Shown: positions 1 to 8,777, numbered from the stretch's first letter. The stretch: 64,000 bases of DNA from Holdemania massiliensis AP2 (GCF_000327285.1 NZ_HE998567.1:1305558-1369557), one strand, 5' to 3'. Numbers and translations: made by a program. Notes: a model not told the origin generated them from the letters alone.

Positions 1-1
1 G

Positions 2-136
2 ATGGAAATCAATATCGCTGAAGAAGTTTGTGATCTTATTTCTTATCGGGGTATTCAATACTTCCGCGCCTACTGTATCCAATGTGATTCTGTCATGATC
101 CCTGTCGATGTCTTAGGCCAATTCGCTCAGGAATAA
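2..136 (+). CDS. C-terminal fragment of an unrecognised protein
   Basis: An open frame enters from the left edge and ends at a TAA at 134-136. The visible 44 residues contain a Cys-X2-Cys pair and end in VLGQFAQE. An ATG sits at position 2, but no upstream sequence is available to judge whether it is the true start, so the gene is treated as partial. A hairpin terminator follows at 176-188, which supports a real gene end. I do not recognise the family. Confidence 0.5.
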   Translation: MEINIAEEVCDLISYRGIQYFRAYCIQCDSVMIPVDVLGQFAQE

Positions 137-172
137 TCTATCCTTCCACTCCTCTCTCATTTCTCTTTTCAA

Positions 173-200
173 TGCGACCTTTTAGGTCATTTTTCTTTTC
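173..200 (+). terminator. Rho-independent terminator after the left-edge gene
   Basis: GACCT at 176-180 pairs with AGGTC at 184-188 across a three-base loop, followed by an interrupted T-run. The stem is short, so termination strength is uncertain. Confidence 0.5.
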
Positions 201-270
201 TATAAGATTCGTTTGAGTTATTCAACTCATTTGAATTCACTGCCCGTTTTGATGCAATTTCCTAATAGAT

Positions 271-305
271 AAAAAAGCTCCTTTCCCCTCGGAAAAGAAG
301 CTCTT
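271..305 (-). terminator. Terminator of mntP
   Basis: Reading the minus strand after mntP, AAGAGCTTCTTTTCC and GGAAAGGAGCTT form an imperfect stem around a GAGG loop, followed by a run of six T. It lies about 30 bp past the mntP stop. Confidence 0.65.
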
Positions 306-331
306 TGCCGCATTACAGAAACATGGCGGAA

Positions 332-919
332 TTAAAAGAACATGTGTTCGACAAAAATTCGCAGACCGATCAAGATCAGAATCACGCCGCCCAAAACACG
401 GGCCTTTTCTTTGACCATTGAGCCAAAGCGTTTTCCAGCCGCAGCCCCGATCAGACTTAACCCGAATGTAATCCCGCAAATCAATAGACAGGCTGTAAAA
501 ATATTGACGTGAATCACCGCAAAGCTGATACCCACGGCCAGCGCGTCAATACTTGTCGCAACCGCCTGCATCAAAATCGTAGGCAAGGTCAGCGTCTTGC
601 CTGAACATTCCACACATTCCGGTTCATGACTTTCCTGCCAGGCTTCTTTGATCATATTCAGACCAATCACCCCCAATAAGATCAAAGCGATCCAGTGATC
701 AATCGAAGCGATCGCATCGCTGAACATCCGGCCGCAGAAATATCCGATCAGCGGCATGAGTCCCTGAAATAATCCAAAAGCTCCGGAAGTCATCAGCGCT
801 TCCTTGCGATGAAAGTTCTCATAACATAAACCATCGGTGATTGACACCGCAAAAGCATCCATAGCCAACCCCACCGCCAGCATGATCAGCGTTGCCGCAT
901 CCATAACATTTGCATCCAT
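332..919 (-). CDS. mntP: Manganese efflux pump MntP
   Basis: The 195-residue product is a polytopic membrane protein of the MntP (DUF204) family, which exports Mn2+ and protects against manganese excess. Two internally repeated halves each carry a conserved Asp in a membrane helix: GLAMDAFAVS (Asp21) and ATSIDALAVG (Asp125). Family members are about 185-195 residues, matching this start. The ATG at 919 is chosen because AGAGGGA lies just upstream; the frame stays open further upstream but only runs back through the riboswitch. The gene is monocistronic. The 5' leader is a yybP-ykoY Mn2+ riboswitch with its own terminator, so expression should rise with manganese. That riboswitch pairing makes the substrate assignment unusually secure. 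Confidence 0.93.
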   Translation of the reverse strand: MDANVMDAATLIMLAVGLAMDAFAVSITDGLCYENFHRKEALMTSGAFGLFQGLMPLIGYFCGRMFSDAIASIDHWIALILLGVIGLNMIKEAWQESHEPECVECSGKTLTLPTILMQAVATSIDALAVGISFAVIHVNIFTACLLICGITFGLSLIGAAAGKRFGSMVKEKARVLGGVILILIGLRIFVEHMFF

Positions 920-940
920 CAGTATTCCCTCTTTCTTCCT

Positions 941-1072
941 AAAAAAAGACCCAAGCATAAGCTCGTTAAAGCCTATGCTTGAGTCTTGTTCATTAAGCCA
1001 AACCAGGCGGCAAAGCGCCATTGTGTTGATTTGACACGCGGATTCTTTCCACGCAAACTACTCCCTCAAGAA
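941..1072 (-). ncRNA. yybP-ykoY manganese riboswitch with terminator stem
   Basis: The mntP leader shows the two conserved loops of this class: GGGAGUAG near the 5' end (minus strand, about 1066-1058) and ACAAGAC at about 989-983. These match the known GGGGAGUAG and AGCAAGACC segments that meet to bind Mn2+. The ACAAGAC segment leads directly into a terminator in which GACTCAAGCATA (985-974) pairs with TATGCTTGGGTC, with one G-U pair, before seven T. Formation of the metal-bound fold should compete with the terminator, giving an ON switch. The position between a SigA promoter and mntP agrees with family practice. Confidence 0.88.
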
Positions 1073-1080
1073 GTATGTTC

Positions 1081-1109
1081 AATATACCAAAGTTTGGATG
1101 AAGATGCAA
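1081..1109 (-). promoter_or_regulatory. Promoter of the mntP riboswitch transcript
   Basis: The minus strand reads TTGCAT, 17 bases, then TATATT. The predicted start is near 1074, immediately before the aptamer. Confidence 0.75.
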
Positions 1110-1125
1110 GTCTTTCCGGCACTTT

Positions 1126-1154
1126 TTCCGCCAACTTCGACAAGCTGGCGGCAT
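1126..1154 (-). terminator. Hairpin after the ChbG-like gene
   Basis: CCGCCAGCTT and AAGTTGGCGG form a 10-bp stem (one G-U) with loop GTCG, 14 bp past the stop at 1165. On the minus strand it is followed by A rather than T, so it may be a 3' stabiliser or a weak terminator. Confidence 0.35.
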
Positions 1155-1164
1155 TGTCCCCTTC

Positions 1165-2025
1165 TTATTTGAAATTGCCAATCCACAGCGGGCTGCCAAT
1201 GGCCTTCAGATGATCCTGAAATTCATGGGTTCCGTTGAGAACATCGCGCTGATTGACCAGTTCAATCTGATTTTCAATAATCCAGTTTTTAAAGGTTTCA
1301 CTGGTACACGCCTGCAGCTCTTTGCATCGATGGATGTTGCACGTCGATTCTTCCATGATATGATCGTCACAATAACCAGGATGCCAACCGTACAGAAAGA
1401 CCTCTTCCGCTTCCGTCCATTGCAGCGACATCATTTTTTCCAGTGGATTGTAATCCTTGAAATCTTCCAGCTTATAACTGGAATTGGTCGCTAAACCGGA
1501 AGAATAGTAGCGCAGGTCCTTGTATTGAGGGTCACAAACCATGGGATGACGATGATCCGGAGCACTGGAAAAGATATTGTATGCGATGCCGTATTTTTCC
1601 ACAATGGCTTTAAATGCCTTTTCCAGAGGCAGATCGCTGTTTTTAACATTGGCAACATCTGGATATTTCCCTAAAATGCTGTAACAAAGCTTCATCTGGG
1701 CGTCAAATTCTTTGAACGCCTCTTCATAGGTTGCTTCCTGCATCCGTTCCGGATGCCGATGTCCCCATTTAAACCGGCCTTTTTCATCAACTAAAGAAGG
1801 AACTTCTTCAGGCGGCAAAACCGGACTTTCCCACAGGTGGCGATGCCAACCGATGGACAGCCATGGCTTGTCCTTTAACCAATGCAATGCCGCTATCGTA
1901 TCAGGGGAATCAAACATGACGTCGGCCGAAGAAGCAACGCCGCAGTCAAAGGCACGGTAAGCTCCCATATCATAAGCGGGGGTATAACCTAAATCGTCAA
2001 CTCTGAAAACCAATCTTTTTCTCAT
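1165..2025 (-). CDS. ChbG/YdjC-family carbohydrate deacetylase
   Basis: The 286-residue protein belongs to the YdjC/ChbG fold, Zn-dependent deacetylases acting on N-acetylated oligosaccharides such as diacetylchitobiose. The N-terminus has the metal-binding VDDLGY motif (Asp-Asp) at about residues 8-13. GWHRHLW supplies further His ligands, and LYGWHPGYCDDH near residue 210 matches the conserved C-terminal HPG region. The ATG at 2025 is preferred because GAGG lies nine bases upstream; earlier ATG codons at 2040 and 2031 have poorer spacing. The gene stands alone between a Nudix hydrolase and mntP. The actual sugar substrate cannot be read from the sequence. Confidence 0.75.
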   Translation of the reverse strand: MRKRLVFRVDDLGYTPAYDMGAYRAFDCGVASSADVMFDSPDTIAALHWLKDKPWLSIGWHRHLWESPVLPPEEVPSLVDEKGRFKWGHRHPERMQEATYEEAFKEFDAQMKLCYSILGKYPDVANVKNSDLPLEKAFKAIVEKYGIAYNIFSSAPDHRHPMVCDPQYKDLRYYSSGLATNSSYKLEDFKDYNPLEKMMSLQWTEAEEVFLYGWHPGYCDDHIMEESTCNIHRCKELQACTSETFKNWIIENQIELVNQRDVLNGTHEFQDHLKAIGSPLWIGNFK

Positions 2026-2149
2026 TTCCATTATCCTCATCTTTCTGTGAACATTATACAGAATGGCAAGCCGCCTTCGATTGCAGAAAAAGTTTTTATA
2101 ACAAAGAAAAAGCTGACATTTAACGCTCAAAAAACAGCGGTTTCATGAC

Positions 2150-2183
2150 AAAAACGTAAAAACAGTCTGCGGATCAGACTGTT
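2150..2183 (-). terminator. Terminator of the Nudix gene
   Basis: AACAGTCTG at 2161-2169 pairs with CAGACTGTT at 2175-2183, a perfect 9-bp stem with a five-base loop. On the minus strand it is followed by T-rich sequence. Confidence 0.75.
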
Positions 2184-2208
2184 TCTATTCTTCATAAGGT
2201 AATAAACT

Positions 2209-2664
2209 TCACTGCAAGCATTTCATTGTCTCTTTATCTGCCGCCTTTGCCCTGGCAGCGGCACAAGCCTGATATAAAAGCGGCTGAATGTCCGGATACG
2301 TCAGTTCAGCAGGGAGCTGCGCAAACCAATCCGTCTGAGCGATCTCAAACTCAGGCAGCGGACCTGAAATCCCGCCGATTCCCCAATAAAGCATGCCGCT
2401 GTCGCTTTTTTCCTGTTGATGGACAGTATAAATACACAGAGGTTCTAAATGGGCCTCGGTGATGCCGGTTTCTTCCCACAGCTCACGTTCGGCAGCCTGC
2501 ATGGGTGTTTCCCCCAGTTCAAGGTGCCCGCCCGGTATTTCCCAAGTAGTTCTGAGATGATGCCGCACTAACAGCACCTGATCCGCATTAAACAGAACGA
2601 TCACAACATATTTTAACGTGACCGCAGCCCCGCAGGGATGAAAGCTGACCTCAACCTTTTCCAT
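2209..2664 (-). CDS. Nudix hydrolase
   Basis: This 151-residue protein has a complete Nudix box. It begins GGHLELGETPMQAAERELWE and continues ETGI, matching GX5EX7REUXEEXGU, so metal binding and catalysis should be intact. Nudix enzymes hydrolyse nucleoside diphosphates linked to another moiety; substrate is not predictable here. The ATG at 2664 follows AAGGAG by seven bases, better than the in-frame codon at 2685. It lies 108 bp downstream of the cardiolipin synthase gene with no clear terminator between them, so some read-through is possible. Confidence 0.85.
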   Translation of the reverse strand: MEKVEVSFHPCGAAVTLKYVVIVLFNADQVLLVRHHLRTTWEIPGGHLELGETPMQAAERELWEETGITEAHLEPLCIYTVHQQEKSDSGMLYWGIGGISGPLPEFEIAQTDWFAQLPAELTYPDIQPLLYQACAAARAKAADKETMKCLQ

Positions 2665-2772
2665 ATCCGACTCCTTTTTCAGCATCTTAATCGATTTTCT
2701 GAGCTGATCCTCCGGAAATTTTTATTTTTCTTCGCTTTTTTTATCTCCAATCGGACAGAATGAAAGCTGCAG

Positions 2773-4311
2773 CTACATCATCGGCGCAAACAGATTCAGT
2801 ACCGCCCGGATTAAGCGCACAACCGCCGGCGTCTTGCGGCAGTCCTCCAGCGTGATCTCGCAGCAATCTTTCAGCGTATCGAGATAATCCTGCTTCATCT
2901 CTTTGATAATCGAACTCTTATAGGTCAGTACGCCGCATTCAAAATGCAGGTAATAGCTGCGGTAATCCATATTGGTCGTCCCGCACAAGCCGATCTCATC
3001 ATCACTGACAAACGATTTGGAATGAATAAAACCTGGCGTGTATTCATAAATTTTAACCCCGGCTTTTAACAACGGTTCGTAATTGGCACGGGTGACCATA
3101 AAGACCAGTTTTTTATCCGGAACATGCGGCACGGTGATGCGCACATCGACGCCAGCCTTAGCCGCCGTTTCCAAAGCCCGCTGCATTTCATAACCGATGA
3201 TCAGATAGGGAGTATGGATGTAAACATAATGTCGTGCCTGATTGATGATGTTGAAGTGAATGGTTGCCCCAACTTCTTCCTCATCCGTCGGACTGTCGGA
3301 AAACGGCTGGATATAACCGTCGCTGACCGGCTGTTCCTCCGGCTTATAGACGGGCCAGTAATCGTCGTAATTGCTCGGCGGCATCGCCTTGTAAACAAAA
3401 TTCCAGAACTGCAGAAACATGACGGTCAAGCTCCAGACCGCATCGCCTTTGAGCATCACAGCGGTGTCTTTCCAATGCCCGTATTTCTCATAGGCATTGA
3501 TATACTCATCTGCCAGGTTGATGCCTCCGACAAACCCGACCTTGCCGTCGATCACACAGATTTTGCGGTGATCACGGTTGTTCATCTGAATCACCAGCTG
3601 TGCTTTTAACGGATTAAAGACCGCACAGCGGATGCCCAGCTTTTCCAGGATTTTACGGTAATTCGCCGGCAGCGTATAGACACAGCCTGCATCGTCATAC
3701 ATGACCCGCACATCAACGCCCTGCTTCACCTTTTCAATCAGGATTTCCAGAATTGAATCCCACATGATGCCGTTGTCAATGATAAAGTATTCCAGAAAGA
3801 TATACCGCTCGGCTTTTTTTAATTCTTCCAGCATGTGCCAGAATTTGATTTCACCGGTCGGACAATAGGTCGCTTCCGTATTCTTATATACCGGATAATA
3901 AGCGTTGTTGACAACATAGCGGAACTGTTTGGCAGCCTGTTCATCCTGACCTTCGATCTCCGCCAGAATTTTCTCATTGCGCGGCAGAACCGGATGCGTT
4001 CGGGCCGCTTCGATCATCGCTTCCCGCCGCAGAGCTTTCGGCATTTTCCGTCCGCCGAACATCAGATAAAATAATCCGCCGAACAGCGGAAAAACCAAAA
4101 CCAGAATAATCCAGGCCAGCTTATAGGATGGATTTTCCTGACGGTTGACAATGTAAATGATCAAAAAGAAATTGAGAAAACGAAGCAGATTGCTGACGAG
4201 CTTAAACCCCGACAGACTGACCATTACACCAATGATCAGACCTAATTGAAGCAAGATTAAAACCGCCACAATGAAAAGACGGTTCGCCATGATATTCAGC
4301 AGTTTTTTCAT
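2773..4311 (-). CDS. cls: Cardiolipin synthase
   Basis: The 512-residue membrane enzyme joins two phosphatidylglycerols to make cardiolipin. Two N-terminal transmembrane segments (about residues 10-32 and 40-85) precede two phospholipase D HKD motifs: HRKICVIDG in the middle and HSKSFVSDD near residue 435. Length and order match bacterial Cls. The start codon overlaps the stop of the upstream PHP gene (TAATG), and GAAGGA in the end of that gene supplies the ribosome site, so the two are translationally coupled. Confidence 0.93.
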   Translation of the reverse strand: MKKLLNIMANRLFIVAVLILLQLGLIIGVMVSLSGFKLVSNLLRFLNFFLIIYIVNRQENPSYKLAWIILVLVFPLFGGLFYLMFGGRKMPKALRREAMIEAARTHPVLPRNEKILAEIEGQDEQAAKQFRYVVNNAYYPVYKNTEATYCPTGEIKFWHMLEELKKAERYIFLEYFIIDNGIMWDSILEILIEKVKQGVDVRVMYDDAGCVYTLPANYRKILEKLGIRCAVFNPLKAQLVIQMNNRDHRKICVIDGKVGFVGGINLADEYINAYEKYGHWKDTAVMLKGDAVWSLTVMFLQFWNFVYKAMPPSNYDDYWPVYKPEEQPVSDGYIQPFSDSPTDEEEVGATIHFNIINQARHYVYIHTPYLIIGYEMQRALETAAKAGVDVRITVPHVPDKKLVFMVTRANYEPLLKAGVKIYEYTPGFIHSKSFVSDDEIGLCGTTNMDYRSYYLHFECGVLTYKSSIIKEMKQDYLDTLKDCCEITLEDCRKTPAVVRLIRAVLNLFAPMM

Positions 4312-5111
4312 TAACGTTCCTTCTTTCCCAGCCGCAGATCAGCCCACTGCTCGACGACCCGCACACCGGACAGATCAAGAAAGGACTGAACTTCCTCTAT
4401 CCGTTTTGCCATCAACTCAAAATGTTCAGGTGCATGTGCATCCATCCCATAAACTGCGGTGCAGCCATACGCTCCGGCAATTTCCCAAAACCGCGCCCAA
4501 GGATAAGCGTAGCGCCAGCCTTCACGATACGCCAGCCGGCCATGCTGCATTCCCTTCAGATTGATTTCCAGCGGCACCTGAGTCCGGCTTGCCGCTTCAC
4601 AGATGATCCGCGCCGCTTCATCGCAGGCTGACGACCAATGATCGCGGCTCAGCATAAAATATTCGGGATGAGCGACATAGTCAGCCAGCCCTTCCTTCAG
4701 CGCCATGGCAATTCGTTGGGCATAAAGCAGAACGCTTTCATCCTCAGCCGCATCACAGAAATCAACACCCCCAGGCGTTAGATAATGATTGCCGATGATC
4801 AGATAATCTGTTTCCTCACGGCGCTGCTGTAATTCTTGGCGCAGCGATGGAAAATATTCAAATTCAAAGCCTGAAAGAATCATAATCTGATCCTGATATT
4901 TTTGCTTCAGGCTGGCGATGGATTCCAGATAGCCTGCTTTCTCCTCAATATTCATCCGATCGCGCTGATCAATTAAGCTCTCAAAGGGACAGTGATCGCT
5001 GAATCCCAGGACTTTCAAGCCTGCCTTGATGGCCGCCTGAACATAGGCCTCATCCGTTCCGATGGCATGATGGCATCGGGCAGTATGCGTATGAAGATTA
5101 AAATCCGGCAT
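4311..5111 (-). CDS. PHP-domain phosphatase, histidinol-phosphatase-like
   Basis: The 266-residue protein starts MPDFNLHTHT, with the paired metal-binding His of the PHP domain. It continues with GFSDHCPF, GFEFEY and GNHYL, all characteristic of HisK-type PHP phosphatases. Family enzymes hydrolyse histidinol phosphate, but relatives outside his operons often have other phosphoester substrates, and no his gene is nearby. The ATG at 5111 follows AGGGGTG; an in-frame TTG lies five codons upstream but would overlap that site. It is coupled to cls. Confidence 0.8.
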   Translation of the reverse strand: MPDFNLHTHTARCHHAIGTDEAYVQAAIKAGLKVLGFSDHCPFESLIDQRDRMNIEEKAGYLESIASLKQKYQDQIMILSGFEFEYFPSLRQELQQRREETDYLIIGNHYLTPGGVDFCDAAEDESVLLYAQRIAMALKEGLADYVAHPEYFMLSRDHWSSACDEAARIICEAASRTQVPLEINLKGMQHGRLAYREGWRYAYPWARFWEIAGAYGCTAVYGMDAHAPEHFELMAKRIEEVQSFLDLSGVRVVEQWADLRLGKKER

Positions 5112-5256
5112 GCTTTCACCCCTCAATACGTCATATTATAACGAAATCTGAACTTATTTGCACGAAAGACTTTCTTAAGATGTCATCTGGAAAAATCCGG
5201 TCATGCTTTGCAGCTGGGATTCTAATCATTCCCAGAATCAGATGGATGACGCGCGG

Positions 5257-5285
5257 TAAAAAAAGAACCGGCTTTACCGCCGGTC
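5257..5285 (-). terminator. Terminator of the glutaredoxin-GNAT unit
   Basis: ACCGGC and GCCGGT pair around GGTAAA (5267-5284), followed by a seven-T run on the minus strand. The stem overlaps the GNAT stop codon. Confidence 0.8.
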
Positions 5286-5745
5286 ACAGTTGATATTCGA
5301 AAATACACTTCTGAACGTCGCCATACTGATAAAGATAATGATCTTTCGGTACGTCGACAATGGCCTTCAAGGTCCCGTTCAGTTCTTCCAAAGTCCGACG
5401 CGAGGGCCAATTATCCGGATTGCAGGTAATGATCAGTTTATCCATTCCGTATTTCTGCTTGGCCAGCTGAAACAACAGCCGGCAGGCTTTCAGGGCATAA
5501 TGATGCCCGCGGTACATCGGATATACCGTATATCCAATCTGCCCGGCATAATATAATTCCTCGTTCATGCCCATCCGCAGATCGCAGCGCCCCACAGCGG
5601 TATGCTTTCCATGTTCGCGGATTTCAAAAACAACCGACGGCACATCATTGCGTCCGGCCCCCTTTTTGACCTCCATGACCTTAACCAGATCAATTTCCTG
5701 ATCGGTCAGCACCTCTCTGCGAAACAGCCAATCCATAACCTTCAT
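5284..5745 (-). CDS. GNAT-family N-acetyltransferase
   Basis: The 153-residue product has the GNAT fold: a beta strand ending GQIGYTVYPMYRGHHYALKA, which holds the acetyl-CoA-binding R-G-H-H-Y-A loop, then LIITCNPDNWPSRRTLEEL typical of the C-terminal half. These enzymes move an acetyl group from acetyl-CoA to an amine; the acceptor is unknown. It begins two bases after the stop of the glutaredoxin-like gene and is surely cotranscribed with it, with a terminator directly behind. Confidence 0.8.
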   Translation of the reverse strand: MKVMDWLFRREVLTDQEIDLVKVMEVKKGAGRNDVPSVVFEIREHGKHTAVGRCDLRMGMNEELYYAGQIGYTVYPMYRGHHYALKACRLLFQLAKQKYGMDKLIITCNPDNWPSRRTLEELNGTLKAIVDVPKDHYLYQYGDVQKCIFEYQL

Positions 5746-5747
5746 CG

Positions 5748-6008
5748 TTATCCGGCAGCCGCTTCGTCCAGCAGCGCCTGAATCTGCGCCCGCGTCAGAG
5801 CACCTTCCAGTTTCTTCTGCGCCCCCAGATAAAAGGTTGGGACATAATAATAATCGTATTGATCAGCCAGTTCGGGATTTTCACCTTCATCAATCTTGGT
5901 GATCCGAAGGTTCTGATAACGCGGATCGGCAAGCAAAGCGTCAAGATCCTTCAAGGCCTGACGGCAGTAGGGGCAATTCTTCAATATAAACATTGTGATT
6001 TCCTGCAT
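5748..6008 (-). CDS. Glutaredoxin-like thiol-disulfide protein
   Basis: An 86-residue thioredoxin-fold protein with NCPYCRQAL (CPYC active site, glutaredoxin type) at residues 12-20 and the cis-proline segment YVPTFYLG near residue 56. It probably reduces disulfides in the cytoplasm. It is the first gene of a two-gene unit with the GNAT protein. A promoter is visible at 6029-6057. Confidence 0.82.
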   Translation of the reverse strand: MQEITMFILKNCPYCRQALKDLDALLADPRYQNLRITKIDEGENPELADQYDYYYVPTFYLGAQKKLEGALTRAQIQALLDEAAAG

Positions 6009-6028
6009 GGTTTCACCTTCTTATTATC

Positions 6029-6057
6029 AGTTTACCAGAATCAGGAAAAAGTGACAA
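6029..6057 (-). promoter_or_regulatory. Promoter of the glutaredoxin-GNAT unit
   Basis: The minus strand reads TTGTCA, 17 bases, then TAAACT. AAGGTG lies between it and the start codon at 6008. Confidence 0.6.
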
Positions 6058-6223
6058 TGCCTTTGCCTGGAAGAAGCCTCGACAAGTTTTGGTCTTTTCC
6101 GCGATTTCTTTCAATTCTTTTACGAATTGGTGAAGATTGAAAGGGCCCGGCACAGAATATGATAAAATAAGATCAATCATTAAAATCAACGGAATTAAAC
6201 TAAAGAAAGGAGGCTTTCAAAAA

Positions 6224-7321
6224 ATGAAAAAAACAGGGGTGCTGATTTTATGCCTGCTGATCAGCGGCTGCAGCAAGCGCGTTGAAAATCCTGGACCGCC
6301 GCAGATCACCATTTTAGAAGAAGCCGTCATCGAGGTCAATCAGCCGGACTTTTCGGAAGATGTCCTGCGGGCGTATTTTAAAGCCGTGGACAGCCAGGGC
6401 AACGAGCTGCCGGATGAAAATGTCGTCTTTCTCAACAATGCCAACAATTCCCTGCTGGGAACATCCTATATTAAAATCAAGGCGGTGGATAAAAATGGGT
6501 ATTATGACATTAAGACCTTGAAAGTCACAACCGTCGATCAAACATCGCCGACTTACGTACTGCCGGTTCAGCCGCCGGTTTTTCTGGTCGGGGAAACACC
6601 TGAACTGACCGTTAAGACGGCTGGGATCCAGCTGCATGATAATTTCAACCGTGAGTCAACGCTGGCTAAAAACTTCCGCTGGCTGATCAATGATGTCGAT
6701 TACACCACACCGGGTACGTATTCCCTGCCGGCAAGGTTTCAGGATTCCTCCGGCAACGCCGTAGAGTTCACCCTGGAAATCAAGGTCAGCGATGATCCGC
6801 TGGAAAAGGTCCGGGCAGGCATGGAACTGATTCTGGAACTGTGTCAGGGTTCCTCAAATTATTTCATACTGGATGCCGCAGATGAAGATCAGCAAATTGA
6901 AATTTTAAACTATGCACAGATCATGGATGCTTTCTTTACCGCGCAGGGCCGGCAGAGTATGGAAGCCTCGGCCTTTGGCCAGCGAATTGTCACAAACGGT
7001 GATCAGGTCAGCTGGGTCGGCGATCCAACGGTCACCGACTGGCAATACACCAAAACGGAATTTACCTTAACTAATCAGGATGAGGATCAGCTGGTATTTG
7101 ATGCCGCCTCTTCTTGGCTGGTGGATGGAAATCCAATCGAGGAAACCTCTGAATTCATCTTAAAAAAAGAACAGGGCGTATGGAAGATAGACAGCTTTGT
7201 CAATCCTTTGGATGGTCCGGCAGACAGAACAAAGAGGATGCCTTCGCCATCTCCGTCAGTATCCGGGCAAACGACTCCTTCCCCTGCTCCAACGGCTTCG
7301 GCCACACCGAAAAACGGATAG
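6224..7321 (+). CDS. Lipoprotein with Ig-like domains
   Basis: The 365-residue product starts MKKTGVLILCLLISGCSKR: a short signal peptide with lipobox LISGC, so it should be lipid-anchored at Cys18. After it come about 200 residues of strand-rich sequence resembling bacterial Ig-like/cadherin-like repeats (segments ending IKIKAVDKNGYYDIKTLKVT and VEFTLEIKV). A roughly 120-residue domain follows (ending VWKIDSF), then a Pro/Ser/Thr-rich tail (PSPSPSVSGQ). The ATG at 6224 follows AAAGGAGG. It stands alone and convergent to its right neighbour. Function unknown. Confidence 0.72.
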   Translation: MKKTGVLILCLLISGCSKRVENPGPPQITILEEAVIEVNQPDFSEDVLRAYFKAVDSQGNELPDENVVFLNNANNSLLGTSYIKIKAVDKNGYYDIKTLKVTTVDQTSPTYVLPVQPPVFLVGETPELTVKTAGIQLHDNFNRESTLAKNFRWLINDVDYTTPGTYSLPARFQDSSGNAVEFTLEIKVSDDPLEKVRAGMELILELCQGSSNYFILDAADEDQQIEILNYAQIMDAFFTAQGRQSMEASAFGQRIVTNGDQVSWVGDPTVTDWQYTKTEFTLTNQDEDQLVFDAASSWLVDGNPIEETSEFILKKEQGVWKIDSFVNPLDGPADRTKRMPSPSPSVSGQTTPSPAPTASATPKNG

Positions 7322-7453
7322 AGCTTTGTGCATTGATCCAGCTCATCCAGCGCTTTTATTCTTCCATCCGCTTCGCAGCAGCTTTCTGTCTTCCTCTTCC
7401 TGCAGCCAATTGTCAAACGTCCTGCAGGGATGAATGAAACTATGGATGTTAAA

Positions 7454-7507
7454 AACAGCCCGCAAGAGGATCACCGGTTTGATCTTCTTCAGCGCTGTTT
7501 TTTTATT
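7454..7507 (+). terminator. Terminator of the lipoprotein gene
   Basis: AACAGC at 7454-7459 pairs with GCTGTT at 7494-7499, with an inner stem AAGAGGATCA/TTGATCTTCTT (one G-U). A seven-T run follows. It lies 130 bp beyond the stop. Confidence 0.75.
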
Positions 7508-7573
7508 GTTCTGAGCTGGATCGCAGAGGGATATCAGATTTCCCTCAATTCGGCAGACGGCGAAAAGAATAAT

Positions 7574-8404
7574 TTAAATCTCGATTATTCCGCAGGCATA
7601 TCCAAAATACGTTTTATCTTGACTCCATGTTTCCTGCAATGACGTCGTATGTTTTGAATAGCCTGAGAATAAATATTGTTCAGCCTGTTCGCTGTCGCTG
7701 CACGAACTGATGATCGTAAACTTTTCGGCAAAATATTTTATGTTGGAATTCTCTTTCAAAAGCTTCATCATCGGCGGATATAACAGCCAGCTGTAACAAA
7801 GAAAAGCCTTGAAATCGAGAGAGGAATAATACTGATGAAAGAAAGTTAAGGCTTCTGAAAAACTGGCCTCCACCGATCTCTTGCACAAATCCGTCCCTTG
7901 CTGAACATGACAGTTTATTACAGGTGTTCCGGCAGGCAGTTTAATCTTCTGCGCTTGGGAAAACTGCATATAAGCTTCGCCCAGTGTTTCTTCATCTAAA
8001 TAAATCATTTCAAAGGACTGAAACTGCAGTGATCCGATCTTAAAAATATTGACGTTCATAAGATGCCGGAACCAGATCACATCGGCTTCTGAAATGCCCG
8101 CTTTCTTCGTCTTCTCAAAATATAAATTTGCCCGCAGCGAAACATCTCTGAAAGTATTCAATATAATAGGATCCGGAATCTTGTCAGCTCGATATTCTTC
8201 AACCTTTTGCTGCAGCAGATATATAACCACAGAAAGTCTTGTCAAGGGATCCCATTTGCAGAGTGGAAATTCCGGAAGTTCTCCCGCGTAAGCGAATTTG
8301 GCTTTTTCCTGAATTGAATTTTCGTTGGCTCGAATTTGTTTATAAACTGCCGCTTCGATATCAGCATTACAATGCAGCTGCTGCAGAATGTGTTCTAATG
8401 TCAT
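7574..8404 (-). CDS. Putative acyltransferase-like protein (NAT_N/GNAT_C type)
   Basis: A 276-residue soluble protein of the kind annotated in Firmicutes as acyltransferase-domain (DUF5596-like). The segment WFRHLMNVNIFKIGSLQFQ near residue 118 and the ending YFGYACGIIEI resemble that family. I assign it with caution and no substrate. The ATG at 8404 follows GGAGG by seven bases; the frame extends five codons upstream to a GTG that would overlap the ribosome site. Confidence 0.45.
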   Translation of the reverse strand: MTLEHILQQLHCNADIEAAVYKQIRANENSIQEKAKFAYAGELPEFPLCKWDPLTRLSVVIYLLQQKVEEYRADKIPDPIILNTFRDVSLRANLYFEKTKKAGISEADVIWFRHLMNVNIFKIGSLQFQSFEMIYLDEETLGEAYMQFSQAQKIKLPAGTPVINCHVQQGTDLCKRSVEASFSEALTFFHQYYSSLDFKAFLCYSWLLYPPMMKLLKENSNIKYFAEKFTIISSCSDSEQAEQYLFSGYSKHTTSLQETWSQDKTYFGYACGIIEI

Positions 8405-8777
8405 TAAGGCTTCCTCCACCGGATTTAGAATTTCACGAGTTGTTTTGTCCCGAAGTATTCTCCTACAATCTAAGTCTATTTTTCATTCATTACCGCTCAG
8501 CAAAGTCACAAATCTCAATAAAATATCCAGCACTTTTATATTCAAAAAAAGTTATAAAACATAGATTTTCACAGCAAAATCTCTGAATGCAAACCGCTGA
8601 TCTGCAGCTTAGTATAGCATATTCAGCAGGCCAACAAGGTAAAAAACAGGGCTTTAATCCATAAGGTTCTTATTTGTTTGCAGAAATACCCGCCAATTTA
8701 ACAAAAAGATCGGAAGTCCGCTGCCTCATCTGCAGCGTTCTTCCGATCTCCTTGTTTTTCATTTCATACAAAGCAAT
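8405..8777 (-). other. 373-bp intergenic stretch
   Basis: Contains the upstream region of the acyltransferase-like gene and, at its right end, the terminator of the ABC exporter operon (8700-8748). I found no convincing promoter, RNA element or reading frame in the rest; it is AT-rich. Confidence 0.5.
8700..8748 (-). terminator. Terminator of the ABC exporter operon
   Basis: GATCGGAAG at 8708-8716 pairs with CTTCCGATC at 8740-8748, with an inner CGCTGC/GCAGCG stem. On the minus strand five T follow. Confidence 0.82.

Noticed and set aside
7430-7642. 70-residue plus-strand frame after the lipoprotein gene
   Set aside because: It reads through the lipoprotein terminator hairpin and T-run and overlaps the end of the opposing gene.
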